Shown here piece by piece: positions 43,195 through 50,500 of a stretch of 64,000 bases of DNA. Both the position numbers and the translations under genes were made by a program. The stretch lies in NCBI GenBank assembly GCA_965199335.1, contig CBDAQZ010000003.1, positions 558,001-622,000 of the forward strand. Direction: 5' to 3'. The DNA comes from CBDAQV01 sp965199335 (GTDB lineage: Bacteria; Pseudomonadota; Alphaproteobacteria; CALMVH01). Positions within the stretch are counted from its first letter, which is position 1. The number at the start of each line of letters is the position of its first letter. The notes under the pieces were generated by a model. It saw only the letters and a list, made by a program, of their open reading frames with translations. It searched no databases and had not been told where the DNA came from.

Positions 43195-44273
43195 GCCTTG
43201 ACCTTCAGTTCGGCGTCGCCGCCCACGCCCAGCTTGCTCTGCAGGTCGCTGCTGCTGGTCGTGTACTGGAAGCGGTACTTGCGGTCCGGGTGGACGATGC
43301 GGAACGCTTCCTGCGCCATCAGGGCGGCCTCGTGGAAGCCGGACAGGATCAGCTTCAGCTTTCCGGGGTACGAGTTGATGTCGCCGATGGCGAAGATGCC
43401 GGCCTCGCTGGTCTCGAACTTGGCGGTGTCGACCGGGATCAGGTTCTCGGTCAGGTTCAGGCCGAAATTGGCGACCGGGCCCAGCTTCATCGTCAGGCCG
43501 AAGAACGGCAGCAGGGTGTCGCAGGGGATGACATAGGCGTCGCCGTTGTCCGGCTTGCAGCGTACGCCCTCGATCTGGCCGCCGGCGCCGACCAAGTCGA
43601 CGATTTGGCCGATATGCAGCTTGACCTTTCCGGCCTCGACCAGGGCGCGCATCTTCGATACCGAATCGGGTGCGGCGCGGAAATCGTCGCGGCGGTGGAT
43701 CAGCTGCATCTGGCTGGCCAGCGGCTCAAGGTTCAGCGTCCAGTCCAGCGCCGAATCGCCGCCGCCGGCGATCAGGATGTTGCGGTCGCGGAAGGTTTCC
43801 ATGCGGCGCACGGCATAGAACACCGATTTGCCCTCGTAGTCGTCGATACCCTGGATCGGCGGCTTCTTCGGCATGAAGCTGCCGCCGCCCGCCGCGATCA
43901 CGATCACCTTGGCTTCCATCACCGTGCCGGCATCGGTGGCGATGCGCCACTTGCCGGTTTCGGTCCTGGTCAGCGATTCGGCCATCTGGTTCAGGTGGAA
44001 CACGGGATGGAACGGCTTGATCTGCTCCATCAACCGGTCGGTCAGCTCCTGCCCGGTAACGACCGGCAGCGCCGGGATGTCGTAGATCGGCTTTTCCGGA
44101 TACAGCTCGGCGCACTGGCCGCCCGGCTTGTCCAAGATGTCGATCAGGTGCGCCTTGATATCGTTCAGGCCCAGCTCGAACACGGCGAACAGGCCGACAG
44201 GGCCGGCACCGATGATGATAACGTCGGTTTCGATAACGCCCGCAGGCAATTGGGTCATGCTTCCGTCAGCCAT
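43191..44273 (-). CDS. Ferredoxin--NAD(P)+ reductase, thioredoxin-reductase type
   Basis: 360 residues. VIIIGAGPVGLFAVFELGL is the FAD site, DILDKPGGQCAELYPEKPIYDIP the TrxR-like FNR signature; there is no CxxC redox pair, which separates it from thioredoxin reductase. ILIAGGGDSALDWTLNLEP binds NAD(P)H and AIGDINSYPGKLKLILSGFHEAALMA is the C-terminal FAD motif. Y-R-F-Q-Y-T-T-S-S-S-x-L-Q near the end is also typical. The coupled ferredoxin gene supports the function. Confidence 0.93.
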   Translation of the reverse strand: MADGSMTQLPAGVIETDVIIIGAGPVGLFAVFELGLNDIKAHLIDILDKPGGQCAELYPEKPIYDIPALPVVTGQELTDRLMEQIKPFHPVFHLNQMAESLTRTETGKWRIATDAGTVMEAKVIVIAAGGGSFMPKKPPIQGIDDYEGKSVFYAVRRMETFRDRNILIAGGGDSALDWTLNLEPLASQMQLIHRRDDFRAAPDSVSKMRALVEAGKVKLHIGQIVDLVGAGGQIEGVRCKPDNGDAYVIPCDTLLPFFGLTMKLGPVANFGLNLTENLIPVDTAKFETSEAGIFAIGDINSYPGKLKLILSGFHEAALMAQEAFRIVHPDRKYRFQYTTSSSDLQSKLGVGGDAELKVKA

Positions 44274-44361
44274 GTGTCTGTTACTCGTGGCGCCGGAAAA
44301 TCCGGCTCATTCTTGGGAAGCGCCTGTTTTCCATGAAATGGCGCCCGGCGCAAGGCCGCAG

Positions 44362-45072
44362 TCACTTCGGCGTGTAGCCATCCTGCTTGCCCGAGGGGCG
44401 GGCGAGGCCCGAAGCCGGATCGGCATAGGTCCGGAAGCGGTCGGTATCTTGGATCAGCACACGCAGGACCAGAAGCTCGACCACCGTGCCGACGCCGGCA
44501 TTGGGCTGGGCGGCCAGCTTGTCGAGCTGGTTTCGCGTCAGGTCGCAGATATCCACGTCGCCCGGCACGTTACCCGCCCGCTGGCTGTTCAGGATCGCAT
44601 GGTTCAGGCGCGTACTGCCCAGCTGCAGGTCGACGACATTGTTCAGCGTGATGGGTTCCTGCCCGGCCAGTTCCATCAGCCTGGGCTTTTCAAAGGCGAA
44701 GCGGGCCGCCGCCGAATCGATCCAGCGCTCCAGCGGCTCCTGTTTTTCCGGCGGCTCGGCGAAGATGCGGTATTTTCCCGTGTTTCCCGGCGCCATGTCG
44801 ATTACGGTACGGATCATGCCGTCGCGGGGAATGCCCAGTTCGACATAGGCGGCGGGGGCGACGGTATAAAGATGCTTGTCGATGGGGCGCTGCGCCGGTG
44901 GCCAGCCGGCCGCCTCGAGGGCCTGCATGCGGTCGACGAAAGCCGTGGCGGCGCTTTGCCCGGTCTTTGTCTCCAGGATTGCCAGGAACCGCGGCAAGAG
45001 GTTGGAGTCGGTCGGCGCAGCCGCCTCGCCCTCCATACCGCCCGTTTCCATATCGTTGTCGTCAGTCGCCAT
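44362..45072 (-). CDS. Hypothetical protein
   Basis: 236 residues, soluble, acidic start (TDDNDMETGGMEGEAAAPTD). Contains NLLPRFLAILETKTGQSAATAF, LYTVAPAAYVELGIPRDGMI and TLNNVVDLQLGSTRLNHAILN. No signal peptide or named motif. It stands between the FNR gene and another hypothetical in the same orientation (about 50 bases apart). Confidence 0.55.
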   Translation of the reverse strand: MATDDNDMETGGMEGEAAAPTDSNLLPRFLAILETKTGQSAATAFVDRMQALEAAGWPPAQRPIDKHLYTVAPAAYVELGIPRDGMIRTVIDMAPGNTGKYRIFAEPPEKQEPLERWIDSAAARFAFEKPRLMELAGQEPITLNNVVDLQLGSTRLNHAILNSQRAGNVPGDVDICDLTRNQLDKLAAQPNAGVGTVVELLVLRVLIQDTDRFRTYADPASGLARPSGKQDGYTPK

Positions 45073-45122
45073 AACCCATACCTACTACAAAATCACTGTT
45101 ATGAAAAGGAAATGGCGACTTC

Positions 45123-45653
45123 CTAGCCATTATCGGGCGATGAAGCGCCGCGTCCCGCCGTCGGCGCCCCGTTGCGCGCAATATGGTCCAGCTTGCCCGC
45201 CTGCACCGGCCGGGATTGAGCCGCCAGCCAGTTGTTCTGCACGATCTGGAAAACTATCGAACTCATGGCAAGCGCAATCCGGTTATGGGCGCGCAGGCCG
45301 AGATTGAGGAGGTCATCCGGCTTCAGTTCGTTCAGGTTTTTCCGCAGCGCTTTCGCAGGGACCGTCCCGATATTGTCACCCAGGGTGGTCAGCGTGGACG
45401 TCAGGTTCTCCGGCAGGAGCTTCCTCTTCATCAGGTGCAGCAGATTGGCATCGCGCCGACGCACGGCATCCTGCAAATTCTCCGCCGTCTGCGAGGAAAA
45501 CCGTTCCACAGTGTCGTCGAGGATGATCGAGGCCAGCGATCCTTCCTCGAAAGCCTTGTCGTCCAGCGCGACCGACGCGACCAGCCTGACCTGCGAGCGG
45601 GTCAGGCCCAGGCTTGTATAGGTTTGCTCGATCGATCCTTCGGCGTTTTCCAT
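45123..45653 (-). CDS. Hypothetical protein
   Basis: 176 residues from ATG 45653, predicted almost all helical: TSLGLTRSQVRLVASVALDD, SQTAENLQDAVRRRDANLLH and LNLGLRAHNRIALAMSSIVF. No signal or motif known to me. Divergent from dapD with about 105 bases between. Confidence 0.55.
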   Translation of the reverse strand: MENAEGSIEQTYTSLGLTRSQVRLVASVALDDKAFEEGSLASIILDDTVERFSSQTAENLQDAVRRRDANLLHLMKRKLLPENLTSTLTTLGDNIGTVPAKALRKNLNELKPDDLLNLGLRAHNRIALAMSSIVFQIVQNNWLAAQSRPVQAGKLDHIARNGAPTAGRGASSPDNG

Positions 45654-45760
45654 TCTGTCCCGTATTGTGCGCGGCAGGGACGGGTGAGATAATCGTCTAT
45701 TAAGCCTTTGTAAATGCCTCCCGCAAAGAACGTTCACCTTACCCCTGCAGACCGGACCCA

Positions 45761-46570
45761 ATGACCCTATCCCCTCTCTCCGCCGTGATCGACGCCGCCT
45801 GGGAACAGCGCGACGGCATGAATCCCGATACGGGCGGCGCTATCCGCGACGCCGTCGAGCAGGTTCTGCTGCGGCTGGACATCGGCCAGCTGCGTGTCGC
45901 CGAGAAGGTCGGCAAGTCGTGGCAGGTCAACGAATGGGTCAAGAAGGCGATCCTGATGTCGTTCCGCCTGACCGCCTCCAGCCCGGTCGCAGGCGGGTAC
46001 GACAAGGTGCCGCTGAAATTCGACGGCTGGACGGCGGAGGAATTCGCCAGCACCCGGTTCCGCGCCGTGCCGGGGGCCATCGTGCGCCGGGGCGCCTATA
46101 TCGCGCCGGGCGCGGTGCTGATGCCAAGCTTCGTGAACATCGGCGCGCATGTGGGCGAGAACACGATGATCGACAGCTGGGCCACGGTGGGCAGCTGCGC
46201 GCAGATCGGGGCGGACTGCCACATCTCCAGCGGCGTCGTGATCGGCGGGGTGCTGGAGCCGCTGCAAGCCGATCCCGTCATCGTCGAGGACAATTGCTTC
46301 ATCGGCGCCAATTCCGCGGTGACGGAGGGCGTGATCGTGAAGGAAGGCGCGGTGATCGCCATGGGCGTGCAGATCGGCGCATCGACAAAGATCATCGACC
46401 GCGAACGCGGCGGCGAGGTCCTGCGTGGGCGCGTGCCTTCCTATAGCGTGGTCGTGCCGGGCACCCTGCCGCCGGAACGCGGCGTTTCGCTGGCCTGCGC
46501 CGTGATCGTCAAGCGCGTGGACGCGGCGACGCGGGCCAAGACCTCGGTCAACGACCTGCTGCGAAATTGA
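45761..46570 (+). CDS. dapD: Tetrahydrodipicolinate N-succinyltransferase
   Basis: Adds succinyl from succinyl-CoA to tetrahydrodipicolinate in the succinylase branch of lysine and diaminopimelate synthesis. 269 residues. N-terminal helices (VIDAAWEQRDGM, GKSWQVNEWVKKAILMSFRL) precede a left-handed beta helix: VPGAIVRRGAYIAPGAVLMP, FVNIGAHVGENTMIDSWATV, GSCAQIGADCHISSGVVIGG and ENCFIGANSAVTEG-type hexapeptides. The end with GTLPPERGVSLACAVIVKRVD is characteristic. Stands alone. Confidence 0.97.
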   Translation: MTLSPLSAVIDAAWEQRDGMNPDTGGAIRDAVEQVLLRLDIGQLRVAEKVGKSWQVNEWVKKAILMSFRLTASSPVAGGYDKVPLKFDGWTAEEFASTRFRAVPGAIVRRGAYIAPGAVLMPSFVNIGAHVGENTMIDSWATVGSCAQIGADCHISSGVVIGGVLEPLQADPVIVEDNCFIGANSAVTEGVIVKEGAVIAMGVQIGASTKIIDRERGGEVLRGRVPSYSVVVPGTLPPERGVSLACAVIVKRVDAATRAKTSVNDLLRN

Positions 46571-46594
46571 TTACCAGATGGTAGTGGGAAGGGG

Positions 46595-46738
46595 CTACGG
46601 GGGTCGTGGGGGTTGTCACCATCGCCTCCAGCTTAGCGGCTCCTGTCATGCTGGATATTTGAAAACCTGTATCGCCTTTCGGCAGAGCCACAGACCTCTT
46701 TCGAGAAAGGCTGGTGGTCCCGCTACACGGCCCCGTAG
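46595..46738. other. Intergenic element closed by a long-range inverted repeat
   Basis: CTACGGGG at 46595-46602 pairs with CCCCGTAG at 46731-46738; the helix extends by CGTG/CACG past a small bulge. Inside are smaller stems, for example CTTTC-GA-GAAAG near 46696-46707. It lies between dapD and the DUF3892/His-rich operon and has no gene I believe. A structured RNA, an attC-like folded site, or a decayed repeat are all possible; I cannot choose. Confidence 0.45.
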
Positions 46739-46798
46739 TTGACGCGACCATAGCCGGCTGGAACGCGATGTCAAATAAAAAAAGTGTTACGGGGTGAT

Positions 46799-46820
46799 GG
46801 TGTACGCCTGCACGTACACC
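46799..46820. terminator. Hairpin downstream of the His-rich peptide gene
   Basis: GGTGTACG (46799-46806), six-base loop, CGTACACC (46813-46820): a perfect 8-bp stem. On the minus strand it follows the His-rich gene stop by about 33 bases, and an A7 run on the plus strand (T-run for the minus transcript) lies roughly 16 bases beyond. The gap is too long for a classic terminator, so the call is tentative. Confidence 0.35.
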
Positions 46821-46852
46821 CACATTTAGTTCAAATTGAAGATATCGGGCGA

Positions 46853-46990
46853 TTAGTGGTGACGATGGACCACATGGCAATGATGCCCATGCCGGCAATG
46901 ATGGCGGTGGTGACGATGGACCTGCGCCATGGGCGATGACGCGGTTCCGATGCAGATCACGAACGCAAGTGCGGCAGCCAGTTTCTTCAT
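46853..46990 (-). CDS. 45-residue secreted histidine-rich peptide
   Basis: ATG 46990 to TAA at 46853-46855. A signal peptide (MKKLAAALAFVICIGTASSP, then MAQ) is followed by a mature part of about 22 residues, VHRHHRHHCRHG then HHCHVVHRHH, containing 12 His, 4 Arg and 2 Cys. GGGGGA stands five bases before the ATG. The ATG overlaps the DUF3892 stop (ATGA), implying coupling. The composition points to periplasmic binding of zinc, nickel, copper or heme; this is inference from composition only. Too short for most gene callers. Confidence 0.75.
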   Translation of the reverse strand: MKKLAAALAFVICIGTASSPMAQVHRHHRHHCRHGHHCHVVHRHH

Positions 46991-47322
46991 TGATTCCCCC
47001 ATGGTGAAGCGTCCGGTGAATTGGATGCGATGACGGCCAGAGCCAGCAGGCTTTCGGGCCAGATTTCGTCCACGGTCGATTTGAGGTATTTCTGGCCCTC
47101 GTACGTGGCGATCACCACGTCTACCGTTTTCGAGCCGTGGCGGACGAAGAACTGCCAGCGTCCGGATTCGATGCCCTCGATCGCGCGCTGATGCGTCAGC
47201 TTCCAGTCCGTGCCGCCGTTGCTGCGGCCGCTGACGGTCGCGATCACCTGATGCGGATCAGCCGGTTGCTGATCAGTATGATCGGCCCGCTCGGTACGCT
47301 TGATCTCGACCAGCTCTGCCAT
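46987..47322 (-). CDS. DUF3892 family protein
   Basis: 111 residues. The layout VEIKRTERADHTDQQP, IATVSGR, WKLTHQRAIEGIESGRWQFF, VDVVIATYEGQKYLKSTVD and PESLLAL follows the short DUF3892 proteins (a W-x-L-T..A-I..I..G...F-x-V plan). The second half is longer than usual. No function is known for the family. It is the first gene of a two-gene unit with the His-rich peptide. Confidence 0.7.
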   Translation of the reverse strand: MAELVEIKRTERADHTDQQPADPHQVIATVSGRSNGGTDWKLTHQRAIEGIESGRWQFFVRHGSKTVDVVIATYEGQKYLKSTVDEIWPESLLALAVIASNSPDASPWGNQ

Positions 47323-47439
47323 GAAAAACCCTCGCCGCGCCCGTGCGGCATCGCTTGATATTCAAAGTACCATCGGCGTGTTTAGGAACACGTTATTTAT
47401 CTAGATCTTTTGCGAAGTTAGCACAGGGTCGGGGGATTG

Positions 47440-48033
47440 TCACCGTATCCGGACGCCCAGCCCCTCCATCAGCAATTGCCATAATTCGCCATAGGCCGCG
47501 TCGATGTCCGGCCCTGACCATTCGGCGGCATGGGCCGGGTGGTGGAAACGGGTGGTGGCGAACAGCACCGCCCTGCCCGCCGCGACGGGATCGCGGGTGC
47601 TGAACGCGCCGTCAGTCACGCCGGCGCGGATGATGCGCGCCGTCAATTCCACCAGTTCCTCGACATGCGCGGCGACGATGGGCTGCGAGTCCGCCGCCAG
47701 TATGCGATAGGCCGCGAACAGCTCGGGATCGTCGGCGGCGCGGCGCCGCTTGAGGGCCCGCAAGGTATCGTAGAAGTGCCGCAGCCGCTCGGGCGCCGGC
47801 CCCGGCGCGGCGGCGATCGCCCGCAACGGCAGCATGGTCGCCTCCATCCACCGCGTGACCACCAGGTCGCGCAGTTCGGCCTTGCTGGCGACGTGCCGGT
47901 AGACGGCGGCATGGCTGACCCCCAGCGCCCGCGCCACGTCGACCACGGTCGCCTTGGCCGGGCCGAAGCGACGGATGACATCCTGCGCCGTGTCCAGTAT
48001 GCGCTCGCGCGTCAGGGGGCCTTCCGTCGTCAG
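47440..48033 (-). CDS. TetR family transcriptional regulator with apparent CTG start
   Basis: About 197 residues. TRERILDTAQDVIRRFGPAKATV-type helix 1, VVDVARALGVSHAAVYRHVASKAEL is the helix-turn-helix, and the effector domain follows with RLRHFYDTLRALKRRRAADDP. The frame has no ATG, GTG or TTG before the HTH: the codons upstream are GTC CTG ACG ACG GAA. The CTG at 48033-48031 overlaps the stop of the aldo-keto reductase as CTGA, just like the usual ATGA coupling, so CTG is the likely start. It probably represses the operon through the palindrome at 48961. Confidence 0.85.
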   Translation of the reverse strand: MTTEGPLTRERILDTAQDVIRRFGPAKATVVDVARALGVSHAAVYRHVASKAELRDLVVTRWMEATMLPLRAIAAAPGPAPERLRHFYDTLRALKRRRAADDPELFAAYRILAADSQPIVAAHVEELVELTARIIRAGVTDGAFSTRDPVAAGRAVLFATTRFHHPAHAAEWSGPDIDAAYGELWQLLMEGLGVRIR

Positions 48034-48914
48034 GACGCCACCGCCAGGGTGATTCCGTCGAGCTCGGCCAGGATCTGCGGCGACAAAACCAGCTCCGCCG
48101 CCGCCAGGTTCTCCCGCAGATGCGCCAGCGACGACGTGCCTGGGATCAGCAGGATGTTCGGCGAACGGTGCAGCAGCCATGCCAGCGCCACCTGCATCGG
48201 CGTCGCCCCCAGCCTGTCCGCGACGCCCGACAGGGTCGAGGATTGCAGCGGCGTGAACCCTCCCAGCGGGAAGAACGGCACATAGGCGATGCCCTGCGCC
48301 GCCAGCGCGTCGATCAGCGTGTCGTCGTCGCGGTGGGCCAGGTTGTAGTTGTTCTGCACGCAGACGATGTCGGTGATCGCCTGCGCCTCGGCCACCTGCG
48401 TCGCCGTGACGTTGCTGAGGCCGATATGGCGGATCAGCCCCTGGCGCTTGAGGTCGGCCAGGACCGTGACCTGTTCGGCGACGGACCCGTCCGCCGGCCC
48501 ATGGACCGCGCCCATCATGCGGTAATTGACGATGTCGATCGCCTCGAGCCCGAGGTTGCGCAGGTTGTCGTGCAAACCGTCGGTCAGTTCCTGGGGCGAG
48601 ATCGCCTTCTGCCACGACTTGTCCGCCGGGCGGCGCGCGCCCAGCTTGGTCACGATAACCAGCCCCGCCGGATAGGGATGAAGGGCCTGCCGGATGATCT
48701 GGTTAGTGACATGCGGGCCGTAGAAATCGCTGGTATCGATATGGTCCACCCCGGCCTCGACCGCCGCGCGCAGGACAGCGACCGCCGCCTCGGGATCCTT
48801 CGGCGGCCCATACACCCCCGGCCCCGCCAGCTGCATCGCGCCATAGCCCATGCGGTTGACCGTCAACGACGTACCGGGAAACGTAAACCGACCGCCGAGT
48901 GTGAGTTCGCTCAT
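48030..48914 (-). CDS. Aldo/keto reductase
   Basis: 294 residues from ATG 48914. VNRMGYGAMQLAGPGVYGPP, EAGVDHIDTSDFYGPHVTNQIIRQAL (Asp and Tyr of the catalytic tetrad), LVIVTKLGARR (Lys) and NYRMMG where most AKRs have an H-R(x)D pattern; IRHIGLSNVTATQVAEA, VPFFPLGGF and LIPGTSSLAHLRENLAA (NADPH site) follow. It reduces unidentified aldehydes or ketones and is coupled to a TetR gene, so it is likely induced by its substrate or a toxicant. Confidence 0.92.
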   Translation of the reverse strand: MSELTLGGRFTFPGTSLTVNRMGYGAMQLAGPGVYGPPKDPEAAVAVLRAAVEAGVDHIDTSDFYGPHVTNQIIRQALHPYPAGLVIVTKLGARRPADKSWQKAISPQELTDGLHDNLRNLGLEAIDIVNYRMMGAVHGPADGSVAEQVTVLADLKRQGLIRHIGLSNVTATQVAEAQAITDIVCVQNNYNLAHRDDDTLIDALAAQGIAYVPFFPLGGFTPLQSSTLSGVADRLGATPMQVALAWLLHRSPNILLIPGTSSLAHLRENLAAAELVLSPQILAELDGITLAVAS

Positions 48915-48960
48915 CTGCTGATCCTTTAGGATTGTGATGGAGCGAATATAGGGGTCTATG

Positions 48961-48982
48961 TTACAGAAGTCAAATTCTGAAA
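48961..48982. promoter_or_regulatory. Imperfect palindrome, candidate TetR operator
   Basis: TTaCAGAA-GTCAAA-TTCTGaAA: CAGAA at 48964-48968 and TTCTG at 48975-48979 with outer TT/AA also paired. It lies 47-68 bases upstream of the aldo/keto reductase ATG, where a TetR-type repressor encoded by the second gene would act. Only one copy was noticed. Confidence 0.45.
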
Positions 48983-49001
48983 CCTGTAGCACCCTTCTTT
49001 A

Positions 49002-49675
49002 CTAAAGCGAGAGATTGAAGGCGATCGATATGCGGGTCCTGTCACCGGTATAACGCGCGACGTGGATGAACCAGGAGGGGAACATCACCATCAGCCCGGC
49101 CCTGGGCGCGATCCCCTGTATACCGCCGTCATTGAGGCAATCCTTGACGCGAAGCGCAGCTGCGGCGCGTACATCGCGGCAATGATGCCGCGCGGATCGG
49201 ACACTTCCAGCTCCCCGCCGAGGGAGGTATCCTGCGCGATCCCGCCATCGTCGACCCAGTAGACCCCCGACCAGTAGGCCATCGGGTGGCCATGCGCCTT
49301 GTTGCCGTTGCCGGCGCGATTGACGTTGGCCCAGGCGGAGACGCGCCAGTCGACCACCGCCGGAACCAGTTCGTCCCCCGTATCGCGCAGGGTCATGCGG
49401 TTCGCAATCTGGCAGCCGGCATCGACGATCGTCCTGCCCTCCGGCCCCGCCCACGAGAGAAACTAACTGGAATGCCAGCCGCCGAAATTGCTGACACTGA
49501 CCCCGCGCTCGCTTTTTTCCCGTTCCAGAATGCGCACCGACAGTGCTGCGTTGACGGTGTCATGATCTAAAATGGTGGCGCTTAGAAAGGGTGTGGGAAA
49601 CAGGGCTTCGGCAGCGAAGGTGTCTTTTTGAAAGAAGGTGCTGAAGCTATCGTGTGATGCACTGTCGTCGGTCAT
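49002..49675 (-). pseudogene. Decayed 2OG-Fe(II) oxygenase-like gene (TIGR02466 family)
   Basis: The parts, read from ATG 49675, are ALFPTPFLSATILDHDTVNA and SNFGGWHSS, then an in-frame TAG at 49465-49463, continuing in the same frame as SWAGPEGRTIVDAGC, VDWRVSAWANVNRAGNGNKAH, GHPMAYWSGVYWVDDGG and DPRGIIAAMYAPQLRFASRI. A shift to another frame near 49120-49170 is then needed to reach RAGLMVMFPSWFIHVARYTG and DRTRISIAFNLSL. The H-x-x-x-x-H metal pattern is split among the parts. Two independent lesions indicate a pseudogene, or sequencing faults. Confidence 0.75.
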
Positions 49676-49925
49676 GAGAGAGTGCTTTCCATTTCAGTGG
49701 GCTAGGAGATAATTGCCTCTCCAGCGCATAGCCATGCACTCACATTAATACGTTTGGATGTCTGATCTCATGTGCAAAGGGTGATTAAAATAATAACTAT
49801 CGACCGCAAAACAGATATACGTCTGGCTTGCCCGCTAGATTACGCCATGTCAGATCTAGTCATCTGTAGGAGATTTACTGGCAAAGGGCTTTGATAGTAA
49901 CTTGGTTAATGATTAAGACGAGACT
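49676..49925. other. AT-rich spacer without a gene
   Basis: About 250 bases of clearly lower GC than the surroundings. I see no frame with a start and ribosome site, and no repeat. It may contain the lost promoter of the decayed gene or be part of a transferred stretch that extends to tRNA-Arg. Confidence 0.6.
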
Positions 49926-50408
49926 TTACGAAACTTTTTTAAACCAATCCAATCCTGCAAATAAAACAAGTATACCACCAATTAAAAATCCAAAAAGCAT
50001 TGGAAATATTGCATCTTCTCCGAAATTGGTGTTTCCACCCGTGGTGTAGCATTCCCAATTTTCACTGTTAGCAGTAAGGTAAGCTCCCAAATTCACTAGG
50101 CTAAGATAAAATAACTCTACAAAAAAACATAATACTAACACTTCGTACGATTTGGCCAGCAAGAACGGCAACACCAATAACCCAGTGCAAACAGCCAATA
50201 CTTTTAAATCCAGACCTGACGATACAATTCGGTGACAATCCATAATATAAAGATGATTCTGAGTTATTTGCCAACCGTAGGCAACGCAAGCTGTGAGTAA
50301 GGCATACAGGATGCCTCCATAGCGAAGAAAATTAGCTGGTGACTTCTTATTATTCGGAATACGCGCAGCATACTTTGATATGACTTGTTCAAGCCTCAGA
50401 GAGAAATC
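49926..50408 (-). CDS. AT-rich membrane protein frame with no proper start
   Basis: Open from inside tRNA-Arg to 49926. Helices: FLRYGGILYALLTACVAYGW, VLAVCTGLLVLPFLLAKSYEV, VLCFFVELFYLSLVNLGAYL and FPMLFGFLIGGILVLFAGLDWF. The only upstream start codon is a TTG inside the tRNA 3' half; the first ATG (50243) would remove the first helix. The gene thus seems cut at its 5' end where the tRNA begins, as expected if DNA was joined at the tRNA 3' end. Lower GC than its neighbours. No family recognised. Confidence 0.45.
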   Translation of the reverse strand, partial: DFSLRLEQVISKYAARIPNNKKSPANFLRYGGILYALLTACVAYGWQITQNHLYIMDCHRIVSSGLDLKVLAVCTGLLVLPFLLAKSYEVLVLCFFVELFYLSLVNLGAYLTANSENWECYTTGGNTNFGEDAIFPMLFGFLIGGILVLFAGLDWFKKVS

Positions 50409-50488
<80 letters not shown>

Positions 50489-50500
50489 CTGTAACAGGTA

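Noticed and set aside
46548..46898. 116-residue minus-strand frame between dapD and the DUF3892 operon
   Set aside because: No ribosome site or known motif, overlaps dapD end and the long-range inverted repeat; more likely non-coding.
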